DNA from: Zanthoxylum bungeanum
Lineage: Eukaryota; Streptophyta; Magnoliopsida; Sapindales; Rutaceae
Assembly (NCBI GenBank): GCA_019454045.1
Contig: SKCR01010151.1
Location: 310,001 to 374,000 of the forward strand
Direction of reading: 5' to 3'
DNA: 64,000 nt
Below are positions 47,635 to 56,654 of this stretch, one piece after another (positions within the stretch are counted from its first letter, which is position 1; each line of letters begins with the position of its first letter). The position numbers and the translations under genes were made by a program. The notes under the pieces are model-generated. The model searched no databases, was not told the DNA's origin, and saw only the letters and a list, made by a program, of their open reading frames with translations.

Positions 47635-48074
47635 TTGTCAAGATGCCAAGTGTGTTGATTGATGTTATGAGGTAGCCAAGAGATAACATCTTTCGTACTA
47701 GAATATTTATGAAAGATGAAATGTGTAGCGTGATTATTGATGGGGAACATTGAGATAATTTAGCTAGTATCAGTCTCGTGGAGAAATTGGGGTTTCCATT
47801 GCTAAACCATCCGAAGACTTATGTGTTGCGAGGTTTGCCTAATTGTGATGAGGTTAATGTAGAGTATCAAGTTATGGTTGTATTTACTATTAGGAGGTTT
47901 CGTGATGAGGTATTTTATGATGTGGTGCCTATGCTTGATTGTCATATATTGTTGGGTGGTCCATGGAAGTATGACATGCAACTGTGGTATCATGTTGAGA
48001 GGAATATGTACATTTATGTCACATATGGGAGGTCAAAACAAACTCAAGAAAGAATGAAAGAAAAAACTAAAAAA
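47635..48074 (+). pseudogene. Gypsy protease fragment on the plus strand, next to an LTR
   Basis: Reading frames from about 47640 give DNIFRTRIFMKDEMCSVIID, then an in-frame stop, then VEKLGFPLLNHPKTYVLRGL, EVFYDVVPMLDCHILLGGPWKYDMQ. This is the aspartic protease region of a gypsy element related to gypsy-2 (compare 44286-44035); the active-site DGGS reads DGEH. After about 48020 the sequence equals the 3' end and polypurine tract found at 47634-47601. RT, RNase H and integrase are missing, so this is an internally deleted element remnant. Confidence 0.8.
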
Positions 48075-48767
48075 TTATATGATCCAGAATTAACTTGGTC
48101 AAATTGATGTATTTGGTTCATTTTGGTGGATTTTGGTGATTCAAGTTGCACTGGAAAGACGACTAATAGATCTACAACTTTATAGTTTACGTCAAAGTCA
48201 AATTCGGAATCCTTCTTAGACAAAATGCAAGCGCAAGTTATCCCCATAGCTTTTATGTTTTATGTTGTTTAAGATTATGTTATGTTTAAGTATTGGACTG
48301 AACTTTAATTAAATTAGAAAGACCATGCATAAAAATTTGAAGGCTTTTTTGTTTTATTGGGTTTATTTTACTAGGAGTTTATTATGTTTGAGTAGAATTA
48401 GGGTTAGCCACCTATTTAAATGAGCATTATTTATTGTAATCGATAATTATAAAGGAACTCTTGTAAAAAACAAAGTGTCTTGCGTGATGCATGTGTGTGT
48501 GGCCGTGATGGCGTCATCTTAAGGGAGTAGATTATTCCTTAGCTCTACGGGACAAAAGCTTATCAACGTGTGGTAAGCGTTGTGGCGCTGTATCGCTATT
48601 CAAGATTCTCCAAATAAATAAAGAAAGGTTCTTAAGACAAAGTTCTTTAAGGATTTGACTTGATCTTGGAAGAATTTTATTCTTATAAATTCAAGATTCG
48701 CGGTTATTATGACTTAGAACAAATGAATGAGTCTTCTTGGAATCAAATACAAGAAGGTTTCTTATCA
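48075..48767 (+). repeat. gypsy LTR, plus orientation (693 bp)
   Basis: Reverse-complement match to 46913-47600 along its whole length (TTATATGATCC...GGTTTCTTATCA), with many substitutions. Preceded by GAAAGAAAAAACTAAAAAA, a polypurine-type tract, so it is a 3' LTR. Confidence 0.88.
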
Positions 48768-49613
48768 TATAATGTATTAGGCTCTCGCGGGCCCCATTCC
48801 ACTGAGATTTTTGCTATCCTTATTTCTAATGTAAAATTTTACACTTCGATGCAGTAAATTACGTTTACATTTTGTTTTTATTTAAAATTTCAGTTAAATA
48901 TTTATTCAACCGTACAAAGCGCGTCTTAAGCTAGTCTAAATTAAAGCAAATTTTTCCCATGAAAGTGAGGGTCAGCTCAAATTGGACTAACTCGCTGAAA
49001 AATAATGACGACAAACTTGGGCCAGAAACATTCCAATTTGGGCATTTGAAACCGTTTAATATATTGGTTGGGCTTTAATGGGCCAATCTCCGGGCCCACT
49101 ATACAAATTACTTCTACAAAAGGTAATGTAGGCTTTCAAATGAATCCATCCAGCACCACTTATCTTTTGAATTTGGGAAAAAAACACCAAAACAAATTAT
49201 TTTTTTTTAAACTGTCAAAATTTATCCCTATCATTCTAAAGAAAATTTGTTTAATTAATATTCATTAGAATTTATTTAAAAAGTCCCTATATATCATATT
49301 ACTAATAACCTTTTTTTATTATTTAAACCTAGCATATTGATTATTAAAATTATTTCATCTATTCGGAATAGACTATTCCTCATTAATATGTATAAAATTC
49401 GAATTTCAAATCTCTTATTTAAATGCAAGAGAATTATTGACTGAAATATTAGTACCTATACTTTCATATGACTCCTTGAAATCCAATTCAAAAATTATAC
49501 TTTCAAATAAGGGGAAATTATAATATAATAGGCTTTTTATTTTTATTTTTTTGTTGCTTCAAATTTTTTTAGATAACACTCTCTAAATATCCTTTGATTT
49601 TAGGCTAAAAATA
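48768..49613. other. AT-rich interval, possible ancient promoter motifs
   Basis: No gene seen. GGGCTTTAATGGGCC and CCGGGCCCAC around 49070-49100 are plant site-II-like (TGGGCC) words, but no coding start follows before the TRIM element. Confidence 0.4.
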
Positions 49614-49858
49614 TGTTAGATGATGAAAGAAAGTCTTGAATTTACTCTATATGAATTTACAATGGTATGAGCATTTATATAGGCTACATAGAAAACCAAA
49701 ATAGAAAATGAAACTTATAGTAATGAACAATAATAATGAATATAGGAAATCTGCATCTAATATTTAATATAATAAAATCACGAATCCTAAAGGTATTAGG
49801 AATTCTATGTTGGATCTTGATTCCATAATATAAATTTCCATAATAATATTCCTTAACA

Positions 49859-50710
49859 AGCTCAAGAGGATGTCTAAGTCTGAGAGCTTTAACCTACGAA
49901 GCCCGAAGAAGGAGCCGAAGCCCAAGAGGGTGCCGAAGCCTGAAAGCTTTAACCTACAAAGCCCGAAGGGGGAGCCGAAGCCCAAGAGGATTCTGAAGCC
50001 TGAGAGCTTTAACCTACGAAGCCCAAGATGATACCGAAGCCTGAGAGCTTTAACCCATGGGTGGCAGAAAAGCCCGGGCATTGGCCCGGCCCATAACAAA
50101 AAAAGCCCGGGTCGGGCCCTTTGATCAAAGCCCAGCTCGGGTCCGAGCCGGACTTTGCAATTTTGGCCGAGGCCAGGCCGGCCCGGGCCAAAACCCAAAA
50201 AAAAAAAAAATTATATATATATATATATTTTTTAAGGTCGTATTGGCGGTCGCTGTGAGGGTTGTGGTGTTTATTCAAGAGATTTTGAGTTTGCTGTCAG
50301 TGCCCGTTAGTCCAATAACTGTGACGTAGTTCAGAGTGGTTTGTTATTGGAACGTGGCGAAAAAGAAAATTTTAACACTAGATTATTGGTTTTTTGCAGT
50401 GTTTATAACCAATGCTTGCAAGCAGTTCCTTTATCTCCTAGGAATTATTATTGTATCATTTTTAATTTTTTAATTTTTTTTTTAAATTCGGGCAAAAAAA
50501 AGCCCGGGCCCGAGCTTTTTTTTTTGTTGGCCGGGCTCGGGCCGGGCTTGTCAAAGCTCGGGCCCGGCTCGGCCAGTTGCCATGTATACTTTAACCTACG
50601 AAGCCCGAAGTGAGAGCCGAAGCCCAAGAGGATGTCGAAGCTTGAGAACTTTAACCTACGAAGCCCGAAGGGGGAGCTGAAGCCCAAGAGGATGCCGAAA
50701 CCTGAGAAGT
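49859..50710. repeat. 60-bp GC-rich tandem repeats, interrupted
   Basis: Unit of 60 bp containing CTTTAACCTACGAAGCCCGA and GAGCCGAAGCCCAAGAGG. Copies occupy 49870-50055 and resume at 50589-50710 after the nested insertion; some units are shortened. Confidence 0.85.
50048..50596. mobile_element. Nested hAT-like GC-rich non-autonomous element with 8-bp TSD
   Basis: CTTTAACC is at 50048-50055 and 50589-50596 around a 533 bp insert (50056-50588). The ends read CATGGGTGGCAG and GTTGCCATGTATA, imperfectly inverted (GGCA core). Subterminal AGCCCGGGC / GGGCTCGGGC blocks are inverted relative to each other, and an AT dinucleotide run lies at 50209-50228. No transposase. Confidence 0.75.
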
Positions 50711-51173
50711 AGCAAAATTCCGAAAAGAGCTCGAAAATATGAAAGAGAGTCGAAACCCGAAAGTAGCCGGCCAGAGCACACTTGTGAAGGAGTGGCGCAT
50801 GACAGGAGAAGCACTTGTGAAGGGGTAGCGCGTGAGGTTCACTTGCCGATAATGGCCATGATCCCCACGCGCCGATGAGAACTGAGAGAGTGAAACTAGA
50901 ATAGTCGAAACCAGGGCTATAATACCATGTTAGATAATGAAAGAAAGTCTTGAATTCACTCTATATGAATTTACAATGGTATGGACATTTATATAGGCTA
51001 CATAGAAAACCAAAATAGAAAACGAAACCTATAGTAATGAACAATAATAATGAATATAGGAAATCTGCATCTAATAGGAAAATATAATAAAATTACGAAT
51101 CTTAAAGGTATTAGGAATTCTATTTTAGATTTTGATTTCATAATATAGATTTCCATAATAATATTCCTTAACA

Positions 51174-51892
51174 ATAATATTTCTTTAACAAAATAGTTGA
51201 TATTTTTAACTTATTTACAATGTTTCATATATATATATATATATTTTTTTTTGAAAAGAATGATTTCCCATTGTTTGTTTAAATTAATAAAAGGCTATTT
51301 AGTACAAGAAAACGGTTAAAAGATAAAAGCACATCCCTATATTAACTGGACCTTAGATTCGATATTGATTAAGTTTCATTCTTAATTTTGTATAAATTGT
51401 GATTATAATTATTAAATAAAAAATATAAATAATTGAATTTTAACATAAATTGTTATATATGCACGTGGGGCAGGAAATTAAAAAAAAAAAAAAATATTGG
51501 GTAGAAAAAAGATCAGTACCGGAACTCATATTCACTGACATGTAGTTTAATGATTTATCACACTTAATCAAATAATACAATGACAACTATTTTCACTGAT
51601 CAAACCCATTAAAACCCTTAAAAACTCAGTCAAACGGTCAACTGTCACATTCATTGCCCGTATTTTGGCGCCAAACGTGGATTCAATATCAAACTTTCAG
51701 TTACTAAACTTCAGGAGAGCAGGAGAGAGAGAAAAATTTAAAAACAAAAAGAAATAAACAAAATATTCGAAAAAATATATATTTTTTTTTTTGGAAACTA
51801 TGGAAACCCCGCCACCAAAACATACCAACACTAATCACGCAATACACAAAGAAATTAATATAAAAAAATAGAAATAAAAGTAAAAACTCAAA
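51174..51892 (+). promoter_or_regulatory. Upstream region of the LARP6-like gene
   Basis: AT-rich, with (TA)n near 51229 and poly(A)/(T) runs. TTTTGGCGCCAAA at 51663-51675 is a palindromic E2F-type site (TTTGGCGC on both strands) about 220 bp before the ATG. A GA-rich stretch (AGGAGAGCAGGAGAGAGAG, 51712-51730) probably lies in the 5' UTR. The transcription start is not evident. Confidence 0.5.
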
Positions 51893-54800
51893 ATGGCACA
51901 AGCAGTAGCAGATTCTGAGAAGATTGATCAAGAAGAAATTATTAATAATCAAGAGAAAGAGATTATGAAAAGCAACAACACAATATCAGATACAAATAAT
52001 ATGAGTACTGGTAGTAATAGCAGTGTTAATGTGCCATTCAAGTTCAATGTGCAGGCACCTGAATTTGTGCCAAAATCACAGACCCAGATGCCAATTTCTG
52101 GGTATTATTATCCATGTTTACAGTATATGAGTGGCACGGCTACTGGATCTGATTGGATCTTCGTTGGTGATAATCAAGAACCTGTGTATGTGATCTCAAG
52201 CCATTCTTGTGTCTTTATTTGTTTATTTTATTTTATTTTATTTTATTTCAGTTAGTTTAACAGGTAAAAATTTTAAAGTTGGTACAATATATATGGGTTT
52301 CGAACACGCTCGCATGTGGGAAAATGAATTGAGTCGCGACCAGGTTATACAATGATGTATGTGTGTTGAAAATGGTAGAATTGTGGCGTTTATGTTCTAG
52401 CTCTATATGAATATATGATCATATTTGCTAGATTTATAGAAAGCTATGAATTAATTCTTATTCTTTTCACATTGGATTGTTTTCATTGTTAGATCTATCA
52501 CATTTACACATCTATTGTTCCAAAAACTAGGTAGGCATCACACGAACAAAGACTTTTTTTTTTTTTTTTTTTTTTTTTTATACCATCAAGGGCTAGCCTT
52601 GCTTCAATGGTAAAGGTTATTCTATTACGACATAGAGTTAAGGGTCGAATTTTGAAAATAATTTCTACCCTTGCAGGGTAAGACTGTACATATCTATCAT
52701 ATCCAGACCCCACAATGAGGGGAGCCTTCATGCACTGGACAACCTTTTTTACTTGATCTATACAATAATCAGGCAATCTCCTCATTACCATGTGTAAATT
52801 TTCAGACCATAGTAGGAAATTTGATGTGTAACATTGTTTACAAAACAGGCGGAATATCAGTTCAGTGACATGAGTCTTCTTGCAAATGACACTTTGTCAA
52901 AGCATATGTATAAAGATCCCGAAGGTTTTGGTAAGGATCACTAATATTTAAAAATATATTTAAGATTCTTTTTTCTTATAATTGCAATTCAAATATATAT
53001 TTGATTCATGATATTTGGCTCTGCAACAGTGCCAATATCTGTTATTGGTTCCATGAAGAAAATTAAGTCTCTTGTTAGTAACAACCATATGCTTGTTCAA
53101 GCACTCCGGTCACTAATTAAAGCTAGTAAGTTTTTTTTCTTTCTTTGGTTAATTTACACAATTCATTGATAATTACAATAATAAAAGCAATTAAATTTAG
53201 GGAAAGTAATATCCAACTACCCTATAAATTAGTATAACGACACTTTAGTGAGTCACTTTCCATCTAATTTTGAAATTTTTTATTATTATCTTTGTATAAT
53301 TTTTGGGTTATTCAAATCATTTAATACTAATTGGATGAAAAGTGACTAAAAATTAACATAAAATATTAAACGGCAAGGACTAATAAAAACTTGTATTTTC
53401 AAGACGTTAAAGACTAAAATGTCGTCGTCACAATTTACAGCATAGCTGAGTGTAATTTACAGCACTGTTGCAGCAGAGAATTTACCAGAAGATCACTCTC
53501 ATCAAAATTTGGAAAAAATATTTGGTGTGGTCGGAAGGTCAGAATTTATATATACACTTTTTCAAAATTTTCTAATGCATGTCAAGATTTCTTTTTCTTA
53601 TCAACAGTTATGATTCATAAACAGTGTGAAAAGTATCCGAATTTGCCATCCTCCTGAGTCTAATTCATCGCGTGCAAAATGTGATTTCTTTGTGAGCAAC
53701 AAGGTATATAGAATGCATTAACTTTTTTTAATTTCTTAAGCCTAAATACATAGCTATGATATTTAATCAATGCTTAATCGCAAATCGATATTTAAACGAT
53801 TCGTTCTGGCCGATTTCGACTACTATTAACTGACATCGATTTTATATTTTAATTGATTTACAGGCCGATTTTTTATTTATGTTTTCTCAAAAATCTATTA
53901 GGAGGTTTAATTGATGATTTTATATGAAAGAGAGAATGATTCCATTACAAATGATAAAAAAGAATAAAAATATATTTCCATTTAAAAGAACTATTACATA
54001 GATAATAACACTAATATTTTTAATTTATTATATTTTCTTAAATAAAGAGAAATTCTTCTCTTTGTATCAAAATGGTCCCTATCCACATTGACTTAAGTTA
54101 GGGGTGGCAATTTGGGTCAGGATTCGTTTATTCGTTCGATTCGATTCGCTTTAAAGCGAATACGGATTTGAAAAAATGGATTCGTTTAATAAATAGGTCA
54201 ATTCGATTCGATTCGTTTATTAAACGAATCGAATACGAATTTAAGCTCATTGATTCGTTTATTCGTTTAGGATTAGTTTTATTATTTTTATTTACTAGTT
54301 CTTGTTAATTTTCAATTAAGATTCGAGAAATTATAACTAATTATCATAGAAAAAGTAATATTTTCGATATTTGGTGAGTTATTTTTAGTAAATATATTAA
54401 TTACATATTTCATATGTATATATTTATGAAGAATTAATGTAAATCAAGTGTGGTAAATTATTTTATTAAATAATATTTTTGACTAAACGAATATTCGATC
54501 CATCATATTTTGATTCGATTCGTTTAGGATTCGATACAAATTCGATTCGTTGATTCGTTTTGCCACCCCTAACTTAAGTTTAACCAAAGACTATCAAATT
54601 GTTTAGTATTCTTTTAATTATAAATAAATAATTTTTAGTGGTTTTTAGAGAATCTAAGACGGATTTTGAATTTTTTTATTCTAATTCATGCGAAATATCA
54701 ATTTTATTCTTTTTTTTTTTTTTATTAATTTCCGATTAATCACAAATTACACTATTCATTTTCACTTAAACTGTATAGCTGAGAAGAAACTTCTAATGAA

Positions 54801-56533
54801 ATCTCATTGTTGGCCTTTTTTTCTTAAGCTGCACGCGCTTGTGGAGTATGAGAGTGCTGATATTGCTGAGAAAGCGGTATGCCAACACTAGATTCCTTAC
54901 TGTAAAGTTTGTTTGTTTCTCAGATTTTATTCATATATCCGCAAAATTCCTGAGAGATATATATTTGATTCTTTACCAGGTTGAGAAGTTAAATGATGAA
55001 AGAAACTGGAGGAAAGGGCTACGAGTAAGGGTGCTGCTCAGATGCTCAGTATGAGGACATTCTATATCATTGTGTTTATTATCATTCCACTGTTTCCGAA
55101 ATTAGGAAATAACAAATGATTTATGGTATAATATTTTATTATTTTATCTTTATAAATTTATATTTTACTACATAATATTACATTTTATTACAAGAAATAT
55201 GGGAAAATAATAAATAAGTATAAGAAGTATTAGAGTGTAATATTTTACAACTATAGTAAAATATAAGGTCAGTACATTTTATTACAAGAAATATAGAGAA
55301 ATAACAAATTAGTACAAGAAGCATAAGGGTATAATATTTTACTTTTGTAGTAAAATATAAGGTTAGTAAAGACTAAAGATATAGTGTAAAATGAAAATTT
55401 TGTAACGATGTAATATTAAAACATTACATTCCAATATTTATTGTATCTATTTGTTATTTCCCAATTTTTAAAGTAGTGAAATGATAATAAACCTTAAAAC
55501 TTTTTTGTGCTAATTGATCTATTGAAATTTGAGACATTCAATTGTAAAATTGTACAGCCAAAATATGTTCTCAAGACAGGAAAGTCAGAATTTGATGGCA
55601 TTTTAGACGAGGAGGAGGCTGATGCAGCTGAAGATTCCCCTCATCCAAACAACCTAGAACCAGTTACTGAGAATAACAATGTAAGTATCATTAACATAAG
55701 GAAAAATAACATTTAGACTCCCAAAGTTTGTTCTAATTGTGTACCAAAAATGATACGAGTGACTATATTTCAAAACGAAGGAGTCTTTGACCATTTCGGC
55801 AAACTAAGGGAACTAAATGTCATTTTCCCGTAACATAATAACATGTACACAAGCACTATTGCTACATCTTATAGCACATTAAGCAATGAACAAGCAGAAT
55901 TAGAAATTGAAAATGAAATTCTAACAATCTTACATAAGAAAATACCCATCTTTAGCTCTTTCTCAATAAGATATTAAGAGAGGTTCAGTTTTACGATATC
56001 TCAATTGGATTATAGGATGTTAGCTTTAGAGATGGGATCTTATCAACCCGCTTTATTTCATTAGATTACTCATGTTTTTTTCCAAAGCCTTATTATTTTA
56101 GGATTTGGATCAATTATCTATTCAATTGAAGCCAAAAACAAAAATCCATCTTTCATCAGTAAGGATCACATAATTTAAAAACTCACTATAAGAATATGAC
56201 TCTTAGTGTCGCCGTTCGGTCATGTCCAGTGACGCAAAAATTTTTAGTGACTCTGAACGGTGAAGCAAAAATCTGACGTTAAAAATTTGGACGTTAAAGG
56301 TCAATTTTCTTATAATGACTCATTTAGGACCTTTCCAACTCAGGACTGTCCCTGACGCTATAAAACCTCAGAAGCAGAATTGGAGATTGAAAATGTAATC
56401 CTGACAATCTTGCATTCATTGTTTTCTTTTCTTTTTTCTTTTTCCTAAGGCTGAAGAAAACTCATCAGTGGGATTAAAGAAAGGATGGGCTAGTAGAGGC
56501 CGAGGAAAGAGCTCAAAGCTTCAACAGCCGTAG
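51893..56533 (+). CDS. LARP6: La-related protein 6B/C-like, nine exons, possibly defective
   Basis: Proposed exons: 51893-52183, 52849-52930, 53030-53125, 53474-53537, 53625-53703, 54829-54876, 54980-55048, 55558-55680, 56450-56533; GT-AG throughout and phases agree, giving 311 residues. Residues 49-60 form a PAM2 motif (KFNVQAPEFVPKS) that binds the MLLE domain of poly(A)-binding protein. A partial La motif follows (AEYQFSDMSLLANDTL...KDPEGF, VPISVIGSMKKIKSL), then the LARP6 RRM region (ENLPEDHSHQNLEKIF, VKSIRICHPPESNSSRAK, LHALVEYESADIAEKAVEKL, WRKGLRVRVLL), an acidic stretch, and a basic KKGWASRGRGK end. Family members bind RNA in cytoplasm or nucleus. Compared with LARP6B/C proteins as I recall them, the first La helix (ending ..KQ) and the strand region after SLIKA are absent, and the C-terminal motif is out of frame. 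Exon 1 end and exon 4 start are the least certain: exon 1 may extend through VYVISSHS, which looks family-like. Confidence 0.75.
52589..52750 (+). mobile_element. Au-type tRNA-derived SINE in LARP6 intron 1
   Basis: Box A-like TAGCCTTGCTTCAATGG near 52594 and box B-like GGGTCGAATTT at 52642 are followed by the Au-family body: TTGCAGGGTAAGACTG, CAGACCCCACAATG, GGGAGCCTTCATGCACTGG, and a short T tail at 52745. A run of 26 T lies just upstream (52554-52579). Confidence 0.8.
53240..53440. repeat. Possible MITE remnant in intron 3
   Basis: AGTCACTTTCCATCTAAT near 53255 and ATTGGATGAAAAGTGACT near 53323 are imperfect inverted repeats. No TSD is clear. The position coincides with the missing La-motif strand exon. 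Confidence 0.35.
54091..54579. mobile_element. hAT-like MITE in LARP6 intron 5, perfect 8-bp TSD
   Basis: TSD ACTTAAGT at 54091-54098 and 54572-54579. Terminal inverted repeats TAGGGGTGGCAA / TTGCCACCCCTA bound 473 bp (54099-54571). Subterminal ATTCGATTCG-rich tracts occur in both halves, inverted. No transposase frame. Confidence 0.95.
55181..55368. repeat. 94-bp tandem duplication in intron 7
   Basis: 55181-55274 and 55275-55368 both start CATTTTATTACAAGAAATAT and end AAATATAAGGTYAGTA, with about ten differences. Confidence 0.88.
55692..55838. mobile_element. 131-bp MITE in intron 8 with 8-bp TSD TAACATAA
   Basis: TSD at 55692-55699 and 55831-55838. The ends GGAAAAATAACATTTAG and CTAAATGTCATTTTCCCG are inverted repeats with few mismatches. 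The 8-bp TSD suggests hAT, but the termini are not typical. Confidence 0.8.
55898..56420. repeat. Pair of ~45-bp direct repeats in intron 8
   Basis: AGAATTAGAAATTGAAAATG near 55898 and AGAATTGGAGATTGAAAATG near 56375 each continue into a CAATCTTRCAT word; the second lies 30 bp before exon 9. They bracket the CACTA MITE and adjoining sequence. Confidence 0.65.
56181..56320. mobile_element. 134-bp CACTA-like MITE in intron 8, 3-bp TSD
   Basis: CACTATAAGAATATGAC (56184) and GTCAATTTTCTTATAATG (ending 56317) are inverted ends of the CACTA type; ACT is duplicated at 56181-56183 and 56318-56320. Too short to code. Confidence 0.85.
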
Positions 56534-56654
56534 CCTGCAAATTGCTCCACAACCTCAGACATTCAAAAGCCCGAGAATGCCAGATGGTACCAGGGGTTTC
56601 ACCATGGGACGCGGCAAGCCATTTTTAATAAACTCCACAGTACTGCACCATTAA
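56534..56654 (+). pseudogene. LARP6: Out-of-frame conserved C-terminus of LARP6
   Basis: After the TAG at 56531-56533, the frame one base further on encodes PRMPDGTRGFTMGRGKP (about 56567-56620) and stops at 56652-56654. That motif is the conserved end of plant LARP6B/C proteins. Its frame is +1 relative to exon 9, so a single-base insertion near 56500-56530, an alternative splice, or a sequencing error separates it from the main reading. Confidence 0.8.

Larger units (their letters stand above)
49614..51173 (-). mobile_element. TRIM-like small LTR element (1560 bp), minus strand
   Basis: Direct repeats 49614-49858 and 50928-51173 (245 and 246 bp; plus-strand ends TGTTAGAT...CTTAACA) differ at a few positions. 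On the minus strand the right LTR is followed by TGGTATTATAGCC (50927-50915), a degraded tRNA-Met primer site, which sets the orientation. The internal 1.07 kb has no retroelement coding capacity: it is 60-bp GC-rich repeats plus a nested hAT-like element. Flanking five bases (AAATA / ATAAT) do not match, so the TSD is lost or mis-set. Confidence 0.8.

Noticed and set aside
47778..48107. Plus-strand 109-codon frame as a host gene
   Set aside because: It matches the gypsy protease region and runs into the polypurine tract and LTR, so it is an element fragment.
50009..50613. Frames rich in Gly-Pro on both strands, resembling low-complexity proteins
   Set aside because: Produced by GC-rich subterminal sequence of the nested hAT-like element and the 60-bp repeats.
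51229..51250. TA and T runs as a TATA box for the LARP6-like gene
   Set aside because: Simple repeat more than 600 bp from the ATG; nothing distinguishes it as a promoter.
52594..52660. tRNA-like sequence with A and B boxes
   Set aside because: Does not fold as a complete tRNA and continues into the Au SINE body, so it was called a SINE.
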